From: an uncultured Eubacteriales bacterium
GTDB lineage: Bacteria > Bacillota > Clostridia > Oscillospirales > UBA644
DNA: 64,000 nucleotides
Direction: 5' to 3'
Assembly (NCBI GenBank): GCA_934454405.1
Contig: CAKSFN010000006.1
Location: forward strand, 62,001 to 126,000
Shown one piece after another: positions 23,706 to 32,479 of this stretch. Made by a program: the position numbers and the translations under genes. Under the pieces are notes generated by a model. The model searched no databases and was not told the DNA's origin. It was given only the letters and a program-made list of their open reading frames with translations. Position 1 is the first letter of the stretch. The number at the start of each line of letters is the position of its first letter.

Positions 23706-25075
23706 ATTCCCTCCGGAACGGGGGCGCGGTCGATTGATTTTATCGAGGTGTGCGCGCCGTCCCAAAGCAATTCGATTTTGCCCGTGCGGCCGTGTCTGTT
23801 CTTCGAGATATAAACTTCCATTATATTCTTTTTCGGCGTGTTCGGCGTGTGCGTTTCGGGGCGGTCGAGGAATATAACCACGTCCGCGTCCTGCTCAATC
23901 GAGCCCGAATCGCGCAGGTCCGAAAGCTGAGGCGTCTTATCCTCGCGCTTGGTTATGCTTCGCGAAAGCTGCGAAAGCAGTATAACGGGCACGTTCAGTT
24001 CTTTTGCAAGAAGCTTTATCGAACGCGTATATTCCGCGATTTCCTGCACGCGGTTGTCCGTCGAGCCGCTGCCCATAAGCTGCAGATAGTCGATTATGAT
24101 GCAGCCGAGATCCTTTTCTCTTCTCAGCTTCGCCTTCATCTCCGCCACGGTTATCGTCGAGGTTTCGTCCACGATAAAGCGGCTCCCCCGCAAGGTTTCT
24201 CTGTAAAATCCGAAAAGCTCTTCCCAGTCCGACATCTCTATTTCGCCGGTTCTGAGCTTCTCGTGGTCAATGCGCGTCGCGTTTGAAATAACTCTTCGCG
24301 CAAGCTGGAGCTTTGACATTTCGAGCGAGAAGAACGCAACCGTCTTTTTCGGCGAATAGCGCGACGACGTCGCCAGATTGTAAGCCACGTTCAGCGCGAA
24401 CGTCGTTTTTCCGACGCCGGGGCGCGCCGCAAGGATAACGAGGTCGGAGTTGTTCAGACCTCCGATATAGTTGTCAAGCGCGCTTATGCCCATCTTGACC
24501 GCCTCGAACTTGCCCGTGGTGTCCTTTTTCATCTCCTGCAGCCTGTCCATTTCTTCCTTGACAAGCGACTGCAAGTCCGACATCTGCGTCGTAATATCCT
24601 CTTTTTCGAGGTCGTTGAACTTCCGTCCCGCCGTGTCGAGCACCTTTTCGGGGTTCTCGTTCTCATAGCACATTTCGCTGACTTCCGCGCAGATATCAAG
24701 CGCTCTGCGCAGCAAAAACTTCGAGCGCAGCACCTTTACGAAGTATTCAACCTTCGTTATCGCCGACGCGGTGTCTATCAGGGACAGCAGATATTCCTTG
24801 TCGTCGTCCGACTCAAATCCGCCGCCGTCGCGGAGCGTTTGAAGCAAAACGAGCCCGTCGATGGGAACGGAGAGGTTGTTCAGCTCCGCCATCGCCTCGT
24901 ATATTTGCCTGTGGCGCGGAATATAGAACGCTTCCGCAGGCAGCTTTCCGAGAACGTCCGTCAGCTTTGAAGGGTCGCGAAGCACCGTGCCGAGCACCGC
25001 CTGCTCCGCTTCGAGCGAATAAGGAACCTGCTTTGAGGAAAACTCCTCCGCTCTGAATTTATTTGCCGAGGGCAT
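23702..25075 (-). CDS. dnaB: Replicative DNA helicase DnaB
   Basis: A 457-residue DnaB. The N-terminal domain starts PYSLEAEQAVLGTVL (18-32), followed by the RecA-like motor with Walker A ARPGVGKTT (217-225) and the segments IDYLQLM and LSQLSR. It unwinds the chromosome at the replication fork and contacts primase. The N-terminal sequence PSANKFRAEEF before the conserved part is typical. It follows rplI by 77 bases, as in many Bacillota, and overlaps tilS by four bases. Confidence 0.96.
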   Translation of the reverse strand: MPSANKFRAEEFSSKQVPYSLEAEQAVLGTVLRDPSKLTDVLGKLPAEAFYIPRHRQIYEAMAELNNLSVPIDGLVLLQTLRDGGGFESDDDKEYLLSLIDTASAITKVEYFVKVLRSKFLLRRALDICAEVSEMCYENENPEKVLDTAGRKFNDLEKEDITTQMSDLQSLVKEEMDRLQEMKKDTTGKFEAVKMGISALDNYIGGLNNSDLVILAARPGVGKTTFALNVAYNLATSSRYSPKKTVAFFSLEMSKLQLARRVISNATRIDHEKLRTGEIEMSDWEELFGFYRETLRGSRFIVDETSTITVAEMKAKLRREKDLGCIIIDYLQLMGSGSTDNRVQEIAEYTRSIKLLAKELNVPVILLSQLSRSITKREDKTPQLSDLRDSGSIEQDADVVIFLDRPETHTPNTPKKNIMEVYISKNRHGRTGKIELLWDGAHTSIKSIDRAPVPEGI

Positions 25076-25152
25076 TTTTTCTCTTCCTTCCGTTTGTTTT
25101 CGGCGCAGCGGCTTTTTTCGTTCCGCCGCTTTTCGCCGCTTTTGCGCTTACG

Positions 25153-25602
25153 TCAATCCCGTTCCTTCGCAAAAACCTTGATTTTTGCGGAAACTTCGGG
25201 ATAAAGCTTTATTTCCGCGGTATACTCCCCGAAGCCCTTTACGGCGACGGGCAGATTTATTTTTTTCTTGTCAATGTCTATCGAATAAAGCCTTTTCAGC
25301 TCTTCCGCAATTTCCTTTGCCGTTATGCTGCCGAACATTTTGCCGCCCGCGCCCGCTTTTAGGCTGAACGTGACGGTTACGCCGTCGATTTTTCCCTTCA
25401 ACGCCTCCGCCGCCGCTTTTTCTTCCGCTTTGTGGAAGTCTTTTGCCGCTTTCTGCGTGTTCATATTATTGATGTTTCCCGCGTTCGCTTCCTGCGCTAT
25501 TTTTTTCGGAAAAAGGTAGTTTCTCGCATATCCTTCCGAAACCTTGACCATTTCGCCCTTTTTGCCGAGCGCTTTTACATCCTGAAGCAAAATTACCTGC
25601 AT
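25153..25602 (-). CDS. rplI: 50S ribosomal protein L9
   Basis: A 149-residue L9 of normal length. The N-terminal rRNA-binding domain (MQVILLQDVKALGKKGE, then GYARNYLFPKKIA) and the C-terminal domain (LFGS-like KMFGSITAKEIAEEL) are joined by the long helix. The AGGAGG ribosome binding site overlaps the stop of gdpP, so the two are co-translated, an arrangement conserved in Bacillota. Confidence 0.96.
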   Translation of the reverse strand: MQVILLQDVKALGKKGEMVKVSEGYARNYLFPKKIAQEANAGNINNMNTQKAAKDFHKAEEKAAAEALKGKIDGVTVTFSLKAGAGGKMFGSITAKEIAEELKRLYSIDIDKKKINLPVAVKGFGEYTAEIKLYPEVSAKIKVFAKERD

Positions 25603-25613
25603 AATACGTCCTC

Positions 25614-27596
25614 CTATCCGTGATTTCCGAGAATATTACTCTCTTCTATGTATTCGTCTATCGCTTTTTTAAGCATTTCAAGCGCCTCTTTCGGCGAACA
25701 GTTTTTTATCTGCGCGCCCGCCATGGTCTGATGTCCGCCGCCGCCGAGTTTTTCCGTTATGAGCTGCACGTTGACCTGCCCGAACGAACGCCCCGAAACG
25801 ATAACCGCGCCCGAGGAATCCGGGAACAGCGTAAACGACGCCTGCACGCCCTCGATATTCAGCATCTCGTCCGCCGCCTGTGCCGAAGCTATGCGGAACT
25901 GCGAGCCCGCTTTGTCCTCCCAGCACGCGATTGCAACGATTTTTCTGTAAACCTTCGCGTTCTGAACCATATCCGTCTTTTGCATATACGTCTGCATGTC
26001 AACCTGAAAGAGCTTTTTGACGTTGACGGTGTTCGCGCCCGCTTTTCTCAGATACGACGACGCCTCGAACGTGTGCAGGCTCGTGCGTATCATAAAATTC
26101 TTGGTATCGAGGTATATTCCCGCCATCAACGCCTCCGCCTCCACCGCGGGCATACGGTTGACGTTCATATACTGCATAATCTCCGAAACCATCTCCGACG
26201 CGCTCGACGCATAAGGCTCGTGAAAGAATATATCCGCGTTGTCGATGAAATCCGCCGATTTTCTGTGGTGGTCGATAACGACCAGACGCTCCGAAAATTC
26301 AAGCAGTTTCGGCATCGCCGTCATCGAAGCCCTGTGCGTGTCCACGATAACCGTCACCGCGGTCGGGCTTGCCATAATAAGCGCCTGTTCGGGCGTGACG
26401 AACGTCTCTTTCATATCCGCCGACTCTTTTATCAGCCTCTCGTAAAGCGCGTTCGCAAGCGAAGAGTTTCCGTCGTAAACTATGCCGACCTTTTTTTGAG
26501 CGTCCAGCGCGATCCTTGCAACGCCGACCGCGGCGCCCAGACAGTCGAAGTCCGCGTACTGATGCCCCATAATAAGCACCGTGTCCACTTTTTTGAAAAG
26601 CGTTTTCAGCTCGGAAGCGACAACTCTCGATTTGATTTTTGTCCGTTTTTCAACGCCCTTGCTCAGTCCTCCGAAAAACTCAAAGCCCTTCGACGAGTGC
26701 ATTGCCGCCTGGTCTCCGCCGCGGCTCAGCGCCATATCAAGCGCGATCCTTGCGTGCTCCTCGTTTTCCGCGAACGTCGCGCCGCCGAACCCGACGCCTA
26801 TTGATATCGTCGGCTGCGTCGAAGTCGCTATTTGCAGATTCCGCACCTTGTCAAGTATGTCAAAGCGCGTTTCCGTGAATTGCTTTATATATTCGTTTCT
26901 GAAAATGAACAGATAACTGTCCTTTTCCGTTTTTCTTATAATGCCCCCGACGGATTGCGCCCATTCGGTCAGCGCGTTGTCTATGATAGCCATCGCGGTT
27001 GACTTTTCGCTCTCCTTGGAAACCTGAAAAAGCTCGTCGTAATTGTCCACGAGAATATGCGCGATGACGGGCTTTTGCTGATTGTACTTGATTTGCAGCT
27101 GCTGATAGTCCGTTATGTCGAAAAAATACAGCACGGCAAGATCTCTGCCTCTTATCTCGCATTTATCCGTTATCACGGTGAAATACTTCGAGGCAAACGA
27201 AACCTTGACGGTCCTCTTTGAAAAAATATCCTGATTAAGCTTGAAAACCGAATTGAAAGTCGAAAGATCGGCCCCGTCCGTAACCTTTATGAACGGGTCG
27301 TTGTACCAGATAACGTCGCCTTTCCTGTCCGCCAGAACAACGGGCAGGGGAAACGCCATCAGCCGTTCCTGCTCGTTAAAATCAAGCAGGTCTATAAAAC
27401 TTTCGGAAAGACTTCTCGCATTCTTTTTTTTGACGGCGGCGTAAAGCTCGTAGCCGGCAATATAAACGACGGTCGCTATCAGCAGTATCCGGAACAGAGT
27501 TTTGTCCGAAACTATGTTGGAGGCGATTGCGAACACCGCAAGCAGAATATAGTGAAGCCTGTCAAGTATCGCGTGAAGCGTTTTTGTCTTTTTCAT
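25614..27596 (-). CDS. gdpP: Cyclic-di-AMP phosphodiesterase GdpP
   Basis: A 660-residue GdpP: two membrane segments (about 12-50), a PAS-like domain, a degenerate GGDEF-like domain (SYLFIFRNEYI in place of GGDEF) and the DHH-DHHA1 phosphodiesterase. The DHH part has MGHQYADFDCLGAAVG, VIVDTHRAS and VIDHHRK; DHHA1 has GGGGHQTMAGA. It hydrolyses c-di-AMP to pApA and so controls turgor and wall homeostasis. The ATG follows the stop of the DUF2232 gene directly (TGAATG). A leader that might sense c-di-AMP occurs in this window at 35.1 kb. Confidence 0.95.
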   Translation of the reverse strand: MKKTKTLHAILDRLHYILLAVFAIASNIVSDKTLFRILLIATVVYIAGYELYAAVKKKNARSLSESFIDLLDFNEQERLMAFPLPVVLADRKGDVIWYNDPFIKVTDGADLSTFNSVFKLNQDIFSKRTVKVSFASKYFTVITDKCEIRGRDLAVLYFFDITDYQQLQIKYNQQKPVIAHILVDNYDELFQVSKESEKSTAMAIIDNALTEWAQSVGGIIRKTEKDSYLFIFRNEYIKQFTETRFDILDKVRNLQIATSTQPTISIGVGFGGATFAENEEHARIALDMALSRGGDQAAMHSSKGFEFFGGLSKGVEKRTKIKSRVVASELKTLFKKVDTVLIMGHQYADFDCLGAAVGVARIALDAQKKVGIVYDGNSSLANALYERLIKESADMKETFVTPEQALIMASPTAVTVIVDTHRASMTAMPKLLEFSERLVVIDHHRKSADFIDNADIFFHEPYASSASEMVSEIMQYMNVNRMPAVEAEALMAGIYLDTKNFMIRTSLHTFEASSYLRKAGANTVNVKKLFQVDMQTYMQKTDMVQNAKVYRKIVAIACWEDKAGSQFRIASAQAADEMLNIEGVQASFTLFPDSSGAVIVSGRSFGQVNVQLITEKLGGGGHQTMAGAQIKNCSPKEALEMLKKAIDEYIEESNILGNHG

Positions 27597-28667
27597 TCAG
27601 ACTCTTTCTCCTTGTAAGCTTCTCAGATCCCGGTAACTGTCAACCGTTCCGAGCAGTGAGAAGACCGTTGTCTGCATTATCAGAAATCCGACGACGGTTG
27701 CTATTATCATCGGTGTTTTCACCCTCATCGGCAAAGAGCGGCTCTTCATCAGAAAAACAAAGACCGAAAGCCCCGCCGCCGCCAGAACGAGATTCATCAG
27801 CGTTTCAAAAATGTATACGACGAAAAGCCACGTCATGTCGTATATCAGCGACGATGTGTCCGATACGCTTCCGCTCCCGAAAAATATAACTATCCATGAA
27901 AGAACGGTCAGCGTCGCGCCCGCCTTGCTTATCCTTATCTCGGTCGGTCTCGTCGCGAACCCCACGGGGAACGTCGAACGCTTCAACAGGCTTTTTGTCA
28001 GAAAATACGTCGCCGCCGCCGTGAACAGGAACACGCCGGCAACGGCAGTCGGCAGGTTCATGATTATCATATCGTGCAGATCCGCCGAAAGCGCGGGTCT
28101 CTGCGCCGCAAGCTTGTCGCTTGTAAGCGCCGTTCTTGCGAAGACCGCCTCGTATATCGAAAGCCCGCCTTTGCCGCGTTCGAGAATAATATCCGCCGTT
28201 TTATCCGCCGCCTCCGCGATGGATTCCTTTATCGGCTCCGTAACGTGCGCCGTGTCAAAGGTCGGGTGCCCCTCGTAAGCGAACGCGCAGAAAACCGCAA
28301 TTCCGAATATCATCGCAACGATGCAGGACGCCGTAACGGCGCTGTTTACCGTTTTTTTCTTTCGGAAAGCTATTCCCGTCACAACGCCCGTCGGCGCAAA
28401 TAAAAGATAAAGCAGCAGCGCGGTCGCAAATCTTCCGAACAGAAGCGTTACCGCAAAGAAAAGCGCGATAAAGACCAGCGCCGTCCACGGATTTTTGTTT
28501 ATCGCAACCGTCGCCGAAAGAAATACCGTCGCCGCAGGCATCAGCAGAATCAACAGCCACGATGCCCCCGGCAGAAAAACAACAGTCAACGCCGAAGCCG
28601 ACACCGCGGTCACCGCAAGCGCGGGGAAAAGAATTTTTTTGAAAGTGTCTTTTTTCTCGCTTTTCAC
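27597..28667 (-). CDS. DUF2232/YybS-like membrane protein
   Basis: A 356-residue integral membrane protein with about eight hydrophobic segments, in the position of yybS directly before gdpP-rplI-dnaB. The GTG start at 28665-28667 is chosen because CGGAGAG lies 6 bases upstream and the ensuing residues KSEKKDTFKK give a cytoplasmic N terminus; the longer open frame has no such site. DUF2232 proteins are conserved next to gdpP and may be transporters or ECF-like membrane components, but no substrate is established. The AT-rich stretch 28740-28790 probably holds the promoter; the boxes are ambiguous. Confidence 0.8.
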   Translation of the reverse strand: MKSEKKDTFKKILFPALAVTAVSASALTVVFLPGASWLLILLMPAATVFLSATVAINKNPWTALVFIALFFAVTLLFGRFATALLLYLLFAPTGVVTGIAFRKKKTVNSAVTASCIVAMIFGIAVFCAFAYEGHPTFDTAHVTEPIKESIAEAADKTADIILERGKGGLSIYEAVFARTALTSDKLAAQRPALSADLHDMIIMNLPTAVAGVFLFTAAATYFLTKSLLKRSTFPVGFATRPTEIRISKAGATLTVLSWIVIFFGSGSVSDTSSLIYDMTWLFVVYIFETLMNLVLAAAGLSVFVFLMKSRSLPMRVKTPMIIATVVGFLIMQTTVFSLLGTVDSYRDLRSLQGERV

Positions 28668-28828
28668 TTGAAGCTCTCCGTTTGACGTGAATATGTTCTC
28701 TCCGCCGCAGCTTCCGTCCGAAGCCCGGCAAAAAGCCGACAATATATCAGTATATTATATTATAACATATATTGCCGTCTTTGAAAAGTATGATTTCCGA
28801 AATTTTTGTGTATTATTTCGTTTTTGCG

Positions 28829-30925
28829 TCAATTTTGCCGCGTATCCTCAATCAGTATCACTTTATTATAGTCCGCGCCTCTTATATACATTGATATTCC
28901 GATATTCATCAGATACGCGCCGCCCTTGATCATCTCAACCCCGTCAACGGTAAGTCTGTATCTCCCGTTCGCGTCAAGTCCGGCAAGGCGCAGCTCGTTC
29001 TGCTTTTTGTAGAAACGCGTTCCCTTTGCCGCGATGAAAACAACGCCTTCTTTTTTATCCCTGCTCAGGTATTCGTTGCAGAGTATTCCGTTCTCCTCCT
29101 CGCTCGAAAGCCTGTACAGGTCGCCGAACTGAACAAGGTCGCGCACGGATTTGTAAAGCTCAATATTTCTCCTGCAAATTTCCAAATCTTCTTCCGAATA
29201 CTTTGTCAGGTTGCCGCCTATGCCGAGCGCGCCCTGCATCGCCACGTTGAATCTGAAATCGAGCGAGCACGGCTTGTTAAGCCCCGTTGTGTCCGTCACC
29301 CACGCCCTCATCGCCTTTATCGGGCGGAGCATGGAGTAGCCGCGCTGGATAGCCATTCTGTCCACGGCGTCCGTGTTGTCGCTCGTCCAGATCTGGTCAA
29401 AATGGCTCAGCGCGCCGAGGTCGCAGCGACCGCCGCCGGAAGCGCAGCTCTCAAACTGCACCTGCGGATGGCGTTTTTTGAGTTCGTCCGCAATTCCGTA
29501 GACCGCCGCCGTGTGCAGATACGAATACATCTGCGGATTTTCGAGATTTTCCGCGCCTACCTGCGAAAACGGACGGTTCATATCCCATTTGATATATTTG
29601 ATATTGTGATTTTCAAGCAGCTCGTCAAGCCTGCCCAAGATGTATTCGCGCACATCGTCCCTTGTCATGTTAAGCACCAGCTGGTTGCGCAGCTCGTCCG
29701 CGTGTCTGTGCTCAAAATGATATACCCAATCGGGGTGCGCGCGGTAAAGGTCGCTGTCGGGATTGACCATTTCCGGCTCAACCCAAAGCCCGAAATCCAT
29801 ACCCAGCGCGTTCACGTTTTTGATAAGCTCGTCAAGCCCGTTCGGGAATTTTTCTTTGTTCACATACCAATCGCCCAATCCCGCAAAGTCGTTGTTTCTT
29901 TTGCCGAACCAGCCGTCGTCCATAACGAAAAGCTCAACTCCTATATCCGCCGCGATCTTCGCCAGCGCCGATTGATGCGCCGTGTTTACGTCAAAATACG
30001 TTGCCTCCCACGAGTTGTAAAGCACGGGCAGCGGCTTTGCGGCGAACTGCTTCGGAAGCAGAAAATCAACGCAAAAACGGTTCATATTCCGCGACATTTC
30101 ACCGAATCCGTTCGCCTTGCCGCAATAGACGGGAGGCGTGTCGAACGCGCTGTTCGGCTTCAACGTATGCGAAAAATCAAAATCGTTCATTCCCACCGAC
30201 ACGCGCGTTATCGAATAAGCGTCCCTGCTCGCGGAGACCTTGAAATTTCCGCTGTAAGCGAGGCTTGCAAAATAAACGTCGCCGCTGCGCTCGTCCGCAT
30301 TTTGATATGCGATAAAGTACGGCGAATTGTTATAGTTCGAACCGCCTTTGCGCGTCTCAAAAACAAGGTCGCCGCCGTTCAGAAGCGTATCGGACTCCAA
30401 AAATTCGCTGCCGTATGTTCCGTTTGTGTTTCTGAACGTGTACGGCTTTTCGGACGGAAGCGAAAACTCCGCGCTGAAAATCCTGTCGAAAACGATATCT
30501 TCCGTTCCCTTGTTTTCAAGCGTCACATATCTTTTGATTATGTCATACTCTTCAAAAACCTCGTAGCAAAGAGTGATGCCGAGCGGATAATATTCGTCCT
30601 CAAAATGTAGTTTCAGCGTGTCCCCGTCCTGCTCAGAACCCCTGTATACAAGGAATATTTCGCGGCAGCCGTCCGCAAACCGCGCCTTGATGTCGCATTC
30701 GCGGTACATCGTGGAGCCGAACGGCGTGATCTCCTGCTTTATCTCGTTGAGAGCTGGGTCGTTTGAACTGATGCCGCGCACCGCTTCAAACCCATAATCG
30801 TTCACGCCGCACTTTTCGCCCCAGTGTATATGGCGGTTGAACCCCTCTCCGTCTATGCCGAAAACATAATGAAAATTCTTTGTTTCAATTACAAAAATGT
30901 TGTTTTTTTCAATGTTTTTTATCAT
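28829..30925 (-). CDS. Alpha-galactosidase, glycoside hydrolase family 36
   Basis: A 698-residue GH36 enzyme. The N-terminal beta-sandwich includes FNRHIHWGEKCGVNDYG; the barrel has YNSWEATYFDVN, VMDDGWFGKRNND, the nucleophile in IKWDMNR (Asp448), and FESCASGGGRCDLG, with the acid/base aspartate in IWTSDNTDA. It releases terminal alpha-galactose from raffinose-type sugars and galactomannans in the cytoplasm, as no signal peptide is present. GGAGGG lies 6 bases before the ATG. It is a solitary glycosidase gene 55 bases downstream of the ATPase gene, with no transporter alongside. Confidence 0.95.
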   Translation of the reverse strand: MIKNIEKNNIFVIETKNFHYVFGIDGEGFNRHIHWGEKCGVNDYGFEAVRGISSNDPALNEIKQEITPFGSTMYRECDIKARFADGCREIFLVYRGSEQDGDTLKLHFEDEYYPLGITLCYEVFEEYDIIKRYVTLENKGTEDIVFDRIFSAEFSLPSEKPYTFRNTNGTYGSEFLESDTLLNGGDLVFETRKGGSNYNNSPYFIAYQNADERSGDVYFASLAYSGNFKVSASRDAYSITRVSVGMNDFDFSHTLKPNSAFDTPPVYCGKANGFGEMSRNMNRFCVDFLLPKQFAAKPLPVLYNSWEATYFDVNTAHQSALAKIAADIGVELFVMDDGWFGKRNNDFAGLGDWYVNKEKFPNGLDELIKNVNALGMDFGLWVEPEMVNPDSDLYRAHPDWVYHFEHRHADELRNQLVLNMTRDDVREYILGRLDELLENHNIKYIKWDMNRPFSQVGAENLENPQMYSYLHTAAVYGIADELKKRHPQVQFESCASGGGRCDLGALSHFDQIWTSDNTDAVDRMAIQRGYSMLRPIKAMRAWVTDTTGLNKPCSLDFRFNVAMQGALGIGGNLTKYSEEDLEICRRNIELYKSVRDLVQFGDLYRLSSEEENGILCNEYLSRDKKEGVVFIAAKGTRFYKKQNELRLAGLDANGRYRLTVDGVEMIKGGAYLMNIGISMYIRGADYNKVILIEDTRQN

Positions 30926-30980
30926 TTTTTCCCTCCGCCCGACGGCCTCCGAATTTCACATACGGTTATAAAACTGCGCA

Positions 30981-32219
30981 TTACAGCAGCAAGCTGTTTT
31001 CGTCAAGTAAAAAGTTTTTGATTCCCATTGTAGTGATACCGCTTTCGTCTCTTCGCACTTTTATATTGTCGCGAACGATTACGATTTTTTTGAAAGAATC
31101 CTTTACCGCTTTAAGCGGGCGTATCTCTTGCTGTTCTTTGTCTTCCGTCGGCATTGCAAACGCCGATTGCACATAAAACTTTTCGCTTCCCTTTGTTGCT
31201 ATAAAATCTATCTCCAGCTGCTTTTTCTTTGCCTTGTCGGTAACTTCGACTATCCCCACGTCCACATTGAAGCCCCGTATGCGCAATTCATTATATATAA
31301 TATTTTCCATTATATGATTTTCTTCGTTTTGACGGAAATTCAGTCTTGCGTTTCGCAGCCCTGTGTCTTCAAAATAGATTTTCAGCGGCGAATTTATATA
31401 TTTGCGCCCTTTGACATCGTACCGTTTAACCCTGCTTATCAAAAAGGCGTCTTCAAGCCAGTCGATATATACTTTCAGCGTTTTATCGCTGATGTTTTTC
31501 TTTTTGACGCTTTTGAAAGTATTTGCAAGCTTCATCGGATTTGTCAAAGACCCCACCGACGAGGCGAGAATGTCAGTCAGTTCGCCGAACTCTTCCTCGT
31601 TTTTGATTTTGTGACGTTCAAGAATGTCCGAAATATACACCTTTTTGAACAGGTTGGTCAGATATTCCGCTTTATCCTCGTCGTTCTCTCTTGTCAGAAT
31701 GAGAGGCAGCCCGCCGTACATAAAATAATCGTCCCATGCTTCGTCCGTCGATCCGCTGTAAGCAGAAACGTATTCTCGGAACGAAAGGGGATATATTCGA
31801 ACTTCGTCGCCGCGTCCGCGAAACTCTGTAACCAAGTCGGAAGACAGAAACTTTGAATTGCTTCCCGTAACATATACGTCGGCGTTGGAAATATGCAAAA
31901 AACTGTTCAAAACATCTTCAAATTCGTCAAGCAGCTGCACTTCGTCAAGTATGATATAATACGTTTTATCGTCCGTTATTTTGCTTTTGACAAATTCAAG
32001 CATTCTGTCCGGATCGCGCAGTTCTTTGTTGCTTCTGTCATCGAGCGCTATTTCTATTATGTGGCTGTCCTCAATGCCTTTCTCTTTAAGATAGGAATGA
32101 AACAGATTAAACAGCAAAAAAGATTTTCCGCAGCGGCGTATACCCGTTACTATCTTGATAAGTCCGTTCTTTTCTCTCCGAATAAGCTTTGAAAGATAAA
32201 GGTCTCTTTTGATTATCAT
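30981..32219 (-). CDS. AAA ATPase with DUF4143 C-terminal domain
   Basis: A 412-residue ATPase of the AAA_14/DUF4143 family: Walker A VTGIRRCGKSFLL (about 24-36), Walker B YIILDEVQ (about 90-97), sensor VTGSNSKFLS, then the DUF4143 half with MENIIYNELRIRGFNVDVG and KKKQLEIDFIATKGSEKFYVQ, the latter resembling a PD-(D/E)xK core (E-I-D-F...K). The ATG at 32219 is used because GGTGGTG, which includes two alternative GTG codons, lies 7 bases upstream. These ATPases occur as single genes in many copies in Clostridia; the role is unknown and mobile or defence functions have been suggested. It has a consensus promoter and dyads upstream. Confidence 0.88.
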   Translation of the reverse strand: MIIKRDLYLSKLIRREKNGLIKIVTGIRRCGKSFLLFNLFHSYLKEKGIEDSHIIEIALDDRSNKELRDPDRMLEFVKSKITDDKTYYIILDEVQLLDEFEDVLNSFLHISNADVYVTGSNSKFLSSDLVTEFRGRGDEVRIYPLSFREYVSAYSGSTDEAWDDYFMYGGLPLILTRENDEDKAEYLTNLFKKVYISDILERHKIKNEEEFGELTDILASSVGSLTNPMKLANTFKSVKKKNISDKTLKVYIDWLEDAFLISRVKRYDVKGRKYINSPLKIYFEDTGLRNARLNFRQNEENHIMENIIYNELRIRGFNVDVGIVEVTDKAKKKQLEIDFIATKGSEKFYVQSAFAMPTEDKEQQEIRPLKAVKDSFKKIVIVRDNIKVRRDESGITTMGIKNFLLDENSLLL

Positions 32220-32233
32220 AATTTTCACCACCG

Positions 32234-32370
32234 TATTACGAATTTAGATAAGTTTTTACCTTTTTTCGTAATCATTATACACCGCAACTTCAGTTTTGTC
32301 AAGTATATCAGCCCTGTAAAGATACAATTCTATTACGAATTTAGGGAAGTTTTGACCTAAATTCGTAATA
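32234..32370. repeat. Two related operator-like repeats around the ATPase promoter
   Basis: At 32331-32370, TATTACGAATTTAGG and CCTAAATTCGTAATA form a perfect 15-base inverted repeat with a 10-base centre. At 32234-32260 the left arm and centre recur almost unchanged (TATTACGAATTTAGATAAG...), with a degenerate right arm. One copy lies upstream of the -35 box and the other in the untranslated leader, so a dimeric protein could loop or block the promoter. Confidence 0.75.
32274..32302 (-). promoter_or_regulatory. Promoter of the DUF4143 ATPase gene
   Basis: On the minus strand, perfect TTGACA (32297-32302) and TATAAT (32274-32279) with 17 bases between. It is flanked on both sides by the related repeats at 32234 and 32331. 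Confidence 0.85.
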
Positions 32371-32409
32371 GAACGCCGCGGGAGCGCCCGTTCGGAACTC
32401 TTTTTGCGC

Positions 32410-32441
32410 AAAAAAAACCTTCGCGGATCGCTCCGCGAAGG
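32410..32441 (-). terminator. Terminator of groESL
   Basis: On the minus strand, CCTTCGCGGA-GCGA-TCCGCGAAGG is followed by TTTTTTT. Confidence 0.9.
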
Positions 32442-32479
32442 CATTTGAAATTTTGCTTTTGCTCTGTGACGGGGAAAAA

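Noticed and set aside
27597..28742. A longer DUF2232 protein starting at 28742
   Set aside because: The extra 25 residues have no ribosome binding site, whereas GTG at 28667 has CGGAGAG at good spacing.
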